DNA of 5,271 bases from Comamonadaceae bacterium (GCA_947505915.1 CANNNH010000135.1:1-5271), one strand, 5' to 3'; shown: positions 1 through 4,469, counted from the stretch's first letter. Notes: generated from the sequence alone by a model not told the origin. A program made the numbers and translations.

Positions 1-418
1 CGTCAGCGGTTCTACCCATCTTGTGTAATTGACGACGCAGCGACTCCGACAAGTACCAAGTTTCATTGGGACGGTAAGCATCCAAAAATTCTCGCTGATA
101 GCCTACTGGCTTGCGCGCTTTTGGCAGCTGGTCAATGTACGCAAGGATGTCCAGGCTATCGGCAGACATTGGAATATAGGGCGGGAAACCTTCTTCAGCC
201 GTAGCAGATGTACCATTTTGAGCATGATTATCTGCATGAAAGTAGCGCCGGGCCCTGCCTTCGCCCATTGCAGTAACTTGGTGGTTCTCAATAAGCTTTG
301 CGATCAAGCGCTGTGCTGTTCGCCTGGCAATGCCAGTGTTCGCGCTCAGCAGTTCAGCCAGCGTCAATCCGTTCTCGGATACTCGGATACTCTTTAGTAA
401 GTCTGATGTGGATGACAT
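1..418 (-). CDS. Fic-family protein with N-terminal winged-helix domain (3' part cut by window edge)
   Basis: The 139 complete codons visible here start at the ATG at 418-416, and an in-frame TAA lies seven codons upstream. Residues about 18-62 look like a winged helix-turn-helix (LTLAELLSANTGIARRTAQR, then a wing ending in GRARRYF). A linker follows, then the stretch IPMSADSLDIL, Y-Q-R-E-F-L, YRPNETWYLSESLRRQL (about 83-131), which is how the N-terminal part of Fic/DOC proteins typically reads just before the catalytic core. The catalytic HPFxxGNGR loop would lie beyond the left edge, so activity cannot be judged. Fic enzymes usually AMPylate target proteins; a helix-turn-helix fusion suggests autoregulation. 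No separate antitoxin gene is next to it. No good Shine-Dalgarno is seen. The family call is from remembered family patterns and is fairly secure; the function is inferred. Confidence 0.8.
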   Translation of the reverse strand, partial: MSSTSDLLKSIRVSENGLTLAELLSANTGIARRTAQRLIAKLIENHQVTAMGEGRARRYFHADNHAQNGTSATAEEGFPPYIPMSADSLDILAYIDQLPKARKPVGYQREFLDAYRPNETWYLSESLRRQLHKMGRTAD

Positions 419-425
419 GGCAATG

Positions 426-493
426 TGGCGCAGTTAGAGGCTATGGTGGCGCAATTATGGCGCGATTCACCGAATGGCGCCATAAGCGCGCCA
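426..493. promoter_or_regulatory. Array of TGGCGC boxes upstream of the Fic gene
   Basis: TGGCGC occurs at 426-431, 447-452, 458-463 and 475-480, each followed by an A/T-rich pentamer (AGTTA, AATTA, GATTC, CATAA). An inverted copy GCGCCA lies at 488-493, and the fourth box forms the palindrome TGGCGCCA (475-482). Successive starts are 21, 11 and 17 bases apart, so the first three boxes share one face of the helix. The array begins 8 bases upstream of the Fic start codon. Inference: an operator array, most simply for the Fic protein's own helix-turn-helix domain. No clear -35/-10 pair could be picked out. Confidence 0.55.
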
Positions 494-526
494 CCGCCAG
501 CCAGCTCTGATGCGATTAACTCACTC

Positions 527-551
527 ATTCAAATCATTTTTTGATATGAAT
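527..551. repeat. AT-rich inverted repeat between parE and the Fic gene
   Basis: Arms ATTCAAATCA (527-536) and TGATATGAAT (542-551) pair over 10 bases with one mismatch around a TTTTT loop. It lies 47 bases past the parE stop and upstream of the Fic box array. There is no GC-rich stem and no T-run after the stem on the minus strand, so it is not a standard intrinsic terminator. It could be a weak terminator, a binding site or chance in AT-rich DNA. Confidence 0.3.
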
Positions 552-597
552 AAGACATGATGATCTTCTGTACCACTCACCCTCTCCCCATCAACCC

Positions 598-888
598 TCA
601 ATACCCCACTTCTTTCTGATGCCTCACCGCCAGAATAACAACAAGCTCTGAATCGATGCGGTACCGCACCACATAGCCACTGTCGCCAAAATCGATGATC
701 CACTCACGGAATTCTGTGGGCATGTCATCAATGGGACGACCTATTGCAGACTGCAACTGAAGCACATTTAAGCCTTTGCGCACGGCGTTGACGGCGCGCT
801 TAGCTGCATCCAAATTTTTAGGTGCTAGAAACTGGTAAAGGCGCTACACATCCAGCAGGGCCGCTTGAGACCAAATTACTCGTGGCAT
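598..888 (-). pseudogene. parE: ParE/RelE-family toxin, inactivated by an in-frame amber codon
   Basis: Read from ATG 888-886, the frame is MPRVIWSQAALLDV, then TAG (846-844), then RLYQFLAPKN and on to a normal C-terminus ending VRHQKEVGY and a TGA at 600-598. The total of 97 codons with the stop is the usual ParE length, and the rest of the frame is clean: IGRPIDDMP, EFREWIIDFGDSGYVVRYR and the conserved VRHxxExGY end are all present. A glutamine codon (CAG) would fit the TAG position in the usual LxDVxRLYxFL helix, so one C-to-T change explains the lesion. The start codon overlaps the antitoxin gene by 13 bases, as in normal parDE operons. The 71-codon frame after the stop starts only at a TTG (813) without a ribosome site and lacks the N-terminal helices, so it is unlikely to be made or active. 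ParE toxins poison DNA gyrase; this copy would do so only with amber suppression. Confidence 0.85.
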
Positions 889-1166
889 TCAGGTGGCTCG
901 ATGTCATGGCCCAACTCGAGCTTAGCCAACCAAGCATCGGCCTCTTCGGCGCTTGCATGGTGTCCAGTGGTTCGGTAGTCTTCCCAGGCCTTGAGCGTGT
1001 CCTGGCGAAAAGACTCTCGATTTTCTTCACGATCCACATACTGGGTAATTGCCTCACGCATCAGCCAGTGCGCGGTTCGATGACGGGCCTCGGCCAAGCG
1101 CTTGACGCGAGCTTTGATATCCTCGTCAATCTTGATAGCCACAGGTCGAACGGTTGCTGCAGTCAT
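876..1166 (-). CDS. parD: ParD/CopG-type ribbon-helix-helix antitoxin
   Basis: A 96-residue protein with a ribbon-helix-helix DNA-binding domain at its N-terminus: beta strand VRPVAIKI (about 6-13), helix A 14-28 (DEDIKARVKRLAEAR) and helix B about 31-45 (TAHWLMREAITQYVD). A charged C-terminal half (46-96, ending EPPECHE) would wrap the toxin. I chose ATG 1166-1164 as the start. The frame is open a further eight codons to a TTG at 1190, but only the ATG has a Shine-Dalgarno-like GGGA 7 bases in front of it. It would bind its own operator and neutralise the adjacent ParE-type toxin, with which its end overlaps by 13 bases. Because that toxin is broken, this is now an orphan antitoxin with an intact reading frame. 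The ParD name rests on the domain and the partner; CopG-family antitoxin is the safe alternative. Confidence 0.85.
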   Translation of the reverse strand: MTAATVRPVAIKIDEDIKARVKRLAEARHRTAHWLMREAITQYVDREENRESFRQDTLKAWEDYRTTGHHASAEEADAWLAKLELGHDIEPPECHE

Positions 1167-1188
1167 GGTCGTTTCCCAAAAATTACTC

Positions 1189-1209
1189 AAGGTATTACCT
1201 TACCTTACC
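1189..1209. promoter_or_regulatory. Probable operator of the parD-type antitoxin (TTACC repeats)
   Basis: A perfect palindrome AAGGTA-T-TACCTT (1189-1201) lies 22 bases upstream of the antitoxin ATG. Within and beyond it, TTACC is repeated head to tail three times (1195-1199, 1200-1204, 1205-1209). Ribbon-helix-helix repressors bind short tandem or palindromic half-sites of this kind, so autoregulation is the likely role. A poor promoter (TTGCTC upstream, TA-rich -10 inside the repeats) may overlap it. Confidence 0.5.
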
Positions 1210-1236
1210 AAATCTGAAAGAGCAATTGACTTAATT

Positions 1237-1383
1237 TTCGTCATGCCCAGCGAACTTTGAAAGAGGCGGGCTATAGCTTGGAGCAAAAAGTGGAGTTGAT
1301 CGTATCGGAAGGCCGAATCATCATTCAGCCTTCAGCCTTCAGCCTTCAGCTTTGGCATGCTCGTTGGCAATGAAGCTTTTTGA
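1237..1383 (+). pseudogene. mazE: Remnant of a MazE/PemI-type antitoxin, frameshifted twice
   Basis: Three plus-strand pieces in different frames read as one MazE. The first is FVMPSEL (1237-1257), corresponding to the xRxPxxL motif. The second is KEAGYSLEQKVEL then SEGRIIIQP (about 1260-1331). The third is SFGMLVGNEAF plus TGA (1348-1383). A missing T in the CTTTGAAAG run near 1256-1258 explains the first frame change. Extra copies of a 7-base repeat (1324-1350) explain the second: removing one 7-base unit restores the frame. The N-terminal ~15 residues of a MazE (the KWGNS-type strand) are absent, and the neighbouring parD operator lies immediately upstream, so the front end was lost by rearrangement. 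The TGA overlaps the mazF ATG as TGATG, which preserves the old translational coupling. No functional antitoxin can be made. Identification is by motif reading only. Confidence 0.65.
1324..1350. repeat. Heptanucleotide tandem repeat TTCAGCC, 3.9 copies
   Basis: Units TTCAGCC at 1324-1330, 1331-1337 and 1338-1344, plus a partial unit TTCAGC at 1345-1350. It lies inside the mazE remnant. Because 7 is not a multiple of 3, each gain or loss of a unit changes the downstream frame; one unit fewer joins the IIIQP segment in frame to SFGMLVGNEAF. This fits slipped-strand expansion as one of the inactivating events. Confidence 0.85.
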
Positions 1384-1524
1384 TGATTCGCGCCTACGTA
1401 CCCGATACAGGGGATGTGGTTTGATTGGCGGTCTCGGCATGCCAAAAAGAAGGGCTCTGTGAGTGCCGATGTGATGCTGCATGTGAAGGCCAAGTTAAAG
1501 GCACTGCTGCAAATTTCTTCTTGA
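1383..1524 (+). pseudogene. mazF: Remnant of a MazF/PemK-type toxin with a large internal deletion
   Basis: ATG 1383-1385 opens MIRAYVPDTGDVV, the typical MazF/PemK N-terminus, and then hits TGA at 1422-1424 where the family has W (TGG). From 1423, in another frame, the sequence reads DWRSRHAKKKGSVSADV and continues through MLHVKAKLKALLQISS to a TGA at 1522-1524. This is the usual MazF C-terminus (SLDWR then a basic stretch and a terminal helix). About 46 codons remain of a family length near 110, so roughly 200 bases of the middle, including the RNA-binding and catalytic core, were deleted. The junction is around TTTGATTGG (1420-1428). MazF enzymes are mRNA-cleaving endoribonucleases; this copy cannot be active. 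It ends 25 bases before the convergent hipA stop. Confidence 0.7.
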
Positions 1525-1548
1525 GGCATTAGTCTAGAGAATGTTTAG

Positions 1549-2868
1549 TCACTCACCCCTAAACGGACTCTTGCGCAACCTCTTACCCTTAGGCAACACA
1601 AATCTCCCAGGCTCAAAGCCAGTCCGCTGCCGCAGTAGGTAGTCACCGTCAATTTGCTGCGCCAAGCTTTCGATGTCACGCGGGCTTACACCCAGCTGGG
1701 CAAAGTGCGACTTCCAAGTGTTTACCACCGCCACAACACGAACCACCTCAGACGCCGCCTCGGCAGGCGTCAAACCAAACGCATCGCATTCACTCATGGC
1801 GTTGTCCAGCGTTGAATCGCGCCCCTGCGCACCGCAAATGAACTCCTGATAACCCTGCCCCGAATGGGCCGGCAACATATCGTAGGCCGGTGCCAGCCTG
1901 AAGCGACCGTGCTGAAAAGGGGCCACCACCAAGAGCGAATGGTTCTTTTCGTGGTCATCGGTGTTGTCCATCAAAATGTTAAACACCATGCGGCGAAACA
2001 ACTCCCTGGCGTCTTGCAAATGGGCCCCATCAATGGCCACACCCGCTCGGCGCAACAAGCGCGCCAACTCGGGATAACCCAACTGCGGCTCCTGCCCTGC
2101 AGCCGTTGCGGCTCGAATGGCCGTGCCCGCCGACACACTGTGAATCCGGCCACCGCCTACCCCACGGTCAAAACGGCGAATGGCCACCGCATGCAAACCC
2201 GACAAACGTACCACCTGCGTGGCCGCTACCGTGATACCTGCAAGCGCTGCCAACGTTAAGGTGGCGTGCTCCACCAAAGGCGCATCCACAGACTCGTTGT
2301 TGAAAAACTTAATAACCCACTGTGCTCCGTCAATGGTAATAAGCGCCTTGGGCTTGGCGCCGCCCAATGGGCTACCGCCACCCGCAATGATTCGGGCCTC
2401 CAAGGCAGATAGCGGCTCTGACGCCTCCACCTTGGCCGCAACCTCGCTCAATTGCTGAGCATCTTCAAGCCTTGGCAAGGGCCCTAAAGGTCTGGGCGCA
2501 TATCCGGTGGCCGAAGTGGACACACCCAGCGCGCCAAAGCGTTCGTCCCCCGCGTAATACAAGTACTCCATCAAGGACAAACGCTGAGGCTTGTCTACAA
2601 AGCGAATGACCTTTTCTCCCCAGCGGTCGGGCCGCGCATCATCCACCGCCCCCACCGCACGCGGTGCATCCCCCGCTAAACGCCCCTGCGGCAAAAACTC
2701 TGTGTTGATGAGCGGCAAATCCTCGCTGAGTGCAAAACCACTTGCCAGCCAATCGGGCCCGTAATGCAAGGACACACCCTTACCAGCCGCCACCAAATTG
2801 AGCGCACCCACATACCGCGGCTTGGCAGGATCGGCCAAGAACCACAGAAATAGTTCATTCAGCCGCAT
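1549..2868 (-). CDS. hipA: HipA-type serine/threonine kinase toxin
   Basis: At 439 residues it matches the full length of HipA kinases. Residues 1-110 form the N-terminal HipA subdomain, including RAVGAVDDARPDRWGEKVI (70-88). The glycine-rich loop GGGSPLGGAKPKAL (163-176) carries Ser166, placed like the autophosphorylated serine of HipA. Lys187 in VIKF is the likely ATP-binding lysine. The catalytic loop NTDDHEKN (302-309) has the DxHxKN pattern with Asp304, and AYDMLPA (328-334) gives the metal-binding Asp330. All key residues are present, so it should be active. HipA kinases phosphorylate aminoacyl-tRNA synthetases (GltX in E. coli), which halts translation and causes persistence; the target here is unknown. 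The ATG follows the hipB stop by 3 bases (TAA-GCC-ATG), with an AGGG ribosome site inside the hipB end. It ends at a TGA at 1551-1549, convergent with the mazF remnant. Confidence 0.95.
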   Translation of the reverse strand: MRLNELFLWFLADPAKPRYVGALNLVAAGKGVSLHYGPDWLASGFALSEDLPLINTEFLPQGRLAGDAPRAVGAVDDARPDRWGEKVIRFVDKPQRLSLMEYLYYAGDERFGALGVSTSATGYAPRPLGPLPRLEDAQQLSEVAAKVEASEPLSALEARIIAGGGSPLGGAKPKALITIDGAQWVIKFFNNESVDAPLVEHATLTLAALAGITVAATQVVRLSGLHAVAIRRFDRGVGGGRIHSVSAGTAIRAATAAGQEPQLGYPELARLLRRAGVAIDGAHLQDARELFRRMVFNILMDNTDDHEKNHSLLVVAPFQHGRFRLAPAYDMLPAHSGQGYQEFICGAQGRDSTLDNAMSECDAFGLTPAEAASEVVRVVAVVNTWKSHFAQLGVSPRDIESLAQQIDGDYLLRQRTGFEPGRFVLPKGKRLRKSPFRGE

Positions 2869-2871
2869 GGC

Positions 2872-3249
2872 TTAACCCTGTTTGGCACTGGGTGTTCGGA
2901 CCGTACTGCGCGTTAGCGCAGCAGCCTGAGCACGAGCGCGCCCAAGTGCTTGGGCCTGCCTAATGTCCAGCTCAATGGCCCCCTGGTCTAGCTCTGGCGC
3001 AGCCAATTGCGCCAAAGCGCCATCGCGCTGAATGAGCCACAGCGCTGTAACCACAATGCCGATGCCCACGCCTGGATCGCCTGCCTCTAGCCGCTGCAGC
3101 GTAGGCACCGACACCCCCATGCGCTGGGCCCAGGTTTTTAAAGACTCCTTGCGACGCAAGCGCGCCACCGCCAAATCTGCACCCAACTTTTCTATGGCGG
3201 CAGCCGTAGCAGGCGGCATCTGCAAAATGGCACGGGCAGTTTTAGGCAT
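2872..3249 (-). CDS. hipB: HipB-type Xre-family antitoxin and repressor
   Basis: A 125-residue protein with a Cro/C1-type helix-turn-helix at about 21-75. The core LKTWAQRMGVSVPTLQRLEAG (37-57) contains the two helices of the motif, followed by a stabilising helix IVVTALWLI. It is longer than E. coli HipB (about 88 residues). The extra length is a 20-residue N-terminal helix and a basic, Ala/Arg-rich C-terminal tail (about 100-125), which in HipB-like proteins lies against the kinase or is unstructured for proteolysis. A TGA stop directly precedes the ATG in frame, which fixes the start. It is the first gene of the hipBA operon and should repress the promoter just upstream and sequester HipA. 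The leader has no convincing Shine-Dalgarno sequence. Confidence 0.9.
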   Translation of the reverse strand: MPKTARAILQMPPATAAAIEKLGADLAVARLRRKESLKTWAQRMGVSVPTLQRLEAGDPGVGIGIVVTALWLIQRDGALAQLAAPELDQGAIELDIRQAQALGRARAQAAALTRSTVRTPSAKQG

Positions 3250-3257
3250 TCAATTTA

Positions 3258-3278
3258 AATAGTATGAAAAATCCTATT
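3258..3278. promoter_or_regulatory. Possible second HipB-related site over the hipBA start region
   Basis: AATAG (3258-3262) and CTATT (3274-3278) form an inverted repeat with an 11-base spacer, lying over the -10 and the probable transcription start. It is short and AT-rich, so chance is possible. Confidence 0.3.
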
Positions 3279-3304
3279 TTATAAACATCTATGTTTATTT
3301 ACAA
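3276..3304 (-). promoter_or_regulatory. Promoter of hipBA
   Basis: On the minus strand, TTGTAA (3304-3299, 4 of 6 to the -35 consensus) and TAAAAT (3281-3276, 5 of 6 to the -10) are separated by exactly 17 bases. Transcription should start near 3269, giving a leader of about 20 bases before the hipB ATG. The spacer is occupied by an inverted repeat, as expected of a HipB-repressed promoter. Confidence 0.65.
3281..3298. promoter_or_regulatory. Probable HipB operator in the promoter spacer
   Basis: A perfect inverted repeat ATAAACAT-CT-ATGTTTAT fills the hipBA promoter spacer, so a bound dimer would block RNA polymerase. It is the strongest palindrome near hipB. It differs from the E. coli HipB site (TATCC-N8-GGATA), as expected for a divergent repressor. 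Confidence 0.6.
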
Positions 3305-3344
3305 GAAGAAAATAGATAAACCACAGCAACATTGCATTGCTCAC

Positions 3345-3542
3345 CTAGTAACCCCATAAACAACCATCCCCCAAATACTCATGCAACGCCGTCTGCCAAG
3401 CCATCAAACTGCCAGCCATTGAATACTCAGTCCAAGAAGTTTCTTCTCCCGTGCGAAAGTCTATGGGGTAGGCTGTGACGATGCAGCCTACCGCCTGAAA
3501 CTCTGCCATGGATCGGGTGATGTGCCAAACAGCCCTTTGCAT
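3345..3542 (-). CDS. Hypothetical 65-residue protein
   Basis: I do not recognise this protein. It has a balanced, protein-like composition rich in Trp, Tyr, Gly and Glu (four Trp; segments YPIDFRTGEETSWTEYSM and ALHEYLGDGCLWGY), no transmembrane segment, no signal peptide and no clear DNA-binding motif. Codons are ordinary and there is no long overlapping ORF on the other strand. The start at ATG 3542-3540 is preceded by an in-frame TAA thirteen codons back; Met12 (54 residues) is an alternative, and neither has a good ribosome site. A plausible promoter lies just upstream. It could be a small intact gene, or the C-terminal remnant of a larger one. It is co-directional with hipBA and ends 96 bases before the hipB start, but hipB has its own promoter, so a functional link is unproven. 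Confidence 0.5.
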   Translation of the reverse strand: MQRAVWHITRSMAEFQAVGCIVTAYPIDFRTGEETSWTEYSMAGSLMAWQTALHEYLGDGCLWGY

Positions 3543-3577
3543 AGGCCATGTATTCAGAAAAAAGGTCCCAGATGAGA

Positions 3578-3606
3578 ATTATTCTGTTTTGCAAGATGTG
3601 GGTAAA
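3578..3606 (-). promoter_or_regulatory. Candidate promoter for the 65-residue ORF
   Basis: On the minus strand TTTACC (3606-3601) and AATAAT (3583-3578) are 17 bases apart, matching 4 of 6 and 5 of 6 consensus positions. A very AT-rich tract (about 3607-3640) sits directly upstream of the -35, where an UP element would lie. Expected start near 3571, about 29 bases before the ATG. Confidence 0.4.
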
Positions 3607-3612
3607 TTCTTT

Positions 3613-3634
3613 TATTAATACTTAAATATTAATA
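3613..3634. repeat. Two TATTAATA palindromes in an AT-rich tract
   Basis: The self-complementary octamer TATTAATA occurs at 3613-3620 and 3627-3634, 14 bases apart, within an almost GC-free stretch. It may be a protein-binding site or simply UP-element-like AT-rich DNA for the minus-strand promoter next to it. The rest of the gene-free stretch 3543-3834 holds only the hairpin at 3673 and the tumE control sites. Confidence 0.4.
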
Positions 3635-3672
3635 AATATCAGGATATGCTTTAATCGAACGCTGCGCCGCTT

Positions 3673-3690
3673 CGTTGCGCCCTCGCAACG
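3673..3690. repeat. Perfect 7-bp hairpin in the gap before tumE
   Basis: CGTTGCG (3673-3679) and CGCAACG (3684-3690) pair around a CCCT loop. No T-run follows on either strand, so it is not a typical intrinsic terminator. It sits in the boundary between the AT-rich tract and the tumE region and could mark an old junction; its role is unknown. Confidence 0.4.
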
Positions 3691-3787
3691 GACTTAGAAT
3701 TTCTATGCTCGCACTTCATCAATGAACTTTTCTTCGGGGGCGAGGTAGCAGCTCAATTGGCAAAAATGAACATCATTGGCAGCCATG

Positions 3788-3807
3788 TGTTGGCGTAATT
3801 GACAACA
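3788..3807. promoter_or_regulatory. Operator-like imperfect palindrome over the tumE -35 box
   Basis: TGTTGGCGTAATTGACAACA is an imperfect palindrome (arms TGTTG/CAACA) and a near copy of the perfect palindrome 28 bases downstream. It covers the -35 box. It is probably bound by the TumA antitoxin or the TumE-TumA complex. Confidence 0.55.
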
Positions 3808-3827
3808 ATATTGAGTGTTGGCATAAT
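3799..3827 (+). promoter_or_regulatory. Strong promoter of tumE-tumA
   Basis: TTGACA (3799-3804, perfect -35) and CATAAT (3822-3827, 5 of 6 to the -10) with a 17-base spacer. The expected start point, about 7 bases past the -10, falls at 3833-3835, which is the tumE ATG itself (3835), so the toxin message should be leaderless or nearly so. Confidence 0.75.
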
Positions 3828-3835
3828 CGCCAACA
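3816..3835. promoter_or_regulatory. Operator-like perfect palindrome over the tumE -10 and start codon
   Basis: TGTTGGC-ATAATC-GCCAACA: 7-base arms with a 6-base spacer. It covers the -10 box and the first base of the tumE ATG, so a bound protein would block transcription. It is the better preserved of two copies. Confidence 0.65.
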
Positions 3836-4119
3836 TGGCAGCCCAAAGAATCACCGCAATCAAGAACATCAACCCTGATGGCTCTATTTTGGAGATTGTG
3901 ATTTGGAAAGTGCCAAAGCCCGTGCCGCCCACTGAGCATGGCTATAAATACAGAGCAGTTTATGTTCTCGATGGTTTGCGCATTGTGGGCTTTGATAACG
4001 AACGAGGTAAAGGCGATCACTGCCACATGGATGGTAAAGAGTTGCCGTATACCTTTTCAAGCGTTGAGCAATTGTTGGAAGACTTTATTGCAGCCGTAGA
4101 AACTAGGAGAGCATCATGA
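3835..4119 (+). CDS. tumE: TumE-family (DUF6516) toxin
   Basis: A 94-residue protein with the pattern of the TumE family: ILEIVIWKVPKPVP (18-31), EHGYKYRAVYV (34-44), VGFDNERGKGDHCH (51-64) and PYTFSSVEQLLEDF (71-84). The family is the toxin half of two-gene TA systems first described on plasmids; its biochemical target is not something I can read from the sequence. The His/Asp-rich GKGDHxH segment is the most conserved part and looks like an active or RNA-binding site (inference). ATG 3835 is the only sensible start: the open frame begins at TTG 3799, inside the -35 box. There is no Shine-Dalgarno because the promoter places the transcript start at the ATG. The TGA overlaps the tumA ATG as ATGA. 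Confidence 0.9.
   Translation: MAAQRITAIKNINPDGSILEIVIWKVPKPVPPTEHGYKYRAVYVLDGLRIVGFDNERGKGDHCHMDGKELPYTFSSVEQLLEDFIAAVETRRAS
4105..4109 (+). promoter_or_regulatory. Strong ribosome binding site of tumA
   Basis: AGGAG lies 6 bases before the tumA ATG (4116), inside the end of tumE. It contrasts with the absent leader of tumE, so the antitoxin should be made in excess over the toxin from the same message. Confidence 0.8.
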
Positions 4120-4469
4120 CTGAAAGACACCTGACCATTACTTTGCAGCCTGACTGGAAGGCGGCAATCCGCGCCGCGGGCGTTGCGGCTAAGTCTGATT
4201 CATACCAAGGCGAAGTTTTAAACTTTGAAACGCCAGCGCAGTTCTTTGGCAAGTTGTCAGACAAGCGCTGGGGCATCGTTCGCGCAGCTCAGGGCAAGGG
4301 CGAGATGTCGGTGCGTGAGTTGGCTCGAGTGGTCAATCGTGACGTGAAACGTGTGCACGACGACATTGTGGTTTTGGCAGAACTTGGCCTGCTTGAGCGA
4401 ACTGAAGGGGGGGGAGTTGCTTGCCCTTACTCTTTGATGCACATCGACATGTTCTTGCAAGCAGCTTAA
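4116..4469 (+). CDS. tumA: TumA-type winged-helix antitoxin (HVO_A0114-like)
   Basis: A 117-residue protein. Residues 1-45 (MTERHLTITL, DWKAAIRAAG, GEVLNFETPAQFFGKL) are a variable N-terminal arm, probably for toxin binding. Residues about 50-107 are a winged helix: RWGIVRAAQ, then MSVRELARVV and DVKRVHDDIVVLAELGLLE (recognition helix and wing), ending in PYSLMHIDMFL. It should neutralise TumE and repress the promoter through the two palindromes upstream of tumE. It overlaps tumE by 4 bases (ATGA) and has its own strong ribosome site. Codons 98-100 are encoded by a run of eight G (4407-4414); a slip there would change the last ~18 residues. The gene ends at a TAA at 4467-4469 with no clear terminator after it. 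Confidence 0.9.
   Translation: MTERHLTITLQPDWKAAIRAAGVAAKSDSYQGEVLNFETPAQFFGKLSDKRWGIVRAAQGKGEMSVRELARVVNRDVKRVHDDIVVLAELGLLERTEGGGVACPYSLMHIDMFLQAA
4407..4414 (+). repeat. G8 homopolymer tract inside tumA
   Basis: Eight consecutive G encode Gly-Gly and part of a third Gly codon (residues 98-100) in the wing of the antitoxin. Such tracts are prone to one-base slippage and also to sequencing error. Confidence 0.9.

Noticed and set aside
29..510. Two plus-strand ORFs of 122 and 70 codons over the Fic gene and its upstream region
   Set aside because: They are antisense to a clear Fic N-terminus, lack protein-like patterns and have no ribosome site.
528..551. Intrinsic terminator after parE
   Set aside because: The stem is AT-rich and no T-run follows it on the minus strand.
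598..813. A 71-residue ORF as an independent small protein
   Set aside because: It is the part of the ParE gene after the amber codon; it starts at a TTG without a ribosome site.
822..1217. 131-codon plus-strand ORF opposite the antitoxin
   Set aside because: It lies antisense to a convincing ribbon-helix-helix gene and its sequence fits no family.
1332..1529. 65-codon minus-strand ORF opposite the mazEF remnant
   Set aside because: Antisense shadow of the MazE/MazF pieces, which match known family motifs on the plus strand.
1864..2458. Plus-strand ORFs of 131 and 92 codons inside hipA
   Set aside because: Antisense shadows produced by the GC-rich hipA gene.
3661..3702. Possible integron attC site around the CGTTGCG hairpin (GAACGCTGCGCC ... 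GGACTTAGAA)
   Set aside because: The outer ends do not form complementary RYYYAAC/GTTRRRY core sites, the gene orientations are mixed, and no second such site was seen.
3703..4026. 107-codon minus-strand ORF over tumE
   Set aside because: Mostly antisense to tumE. Its last 27 codons (MAANDVHFCQ ... DEVRA) lie outside tumE and look mildly protein-like, but overlap the tumE operators and cannot be supported.
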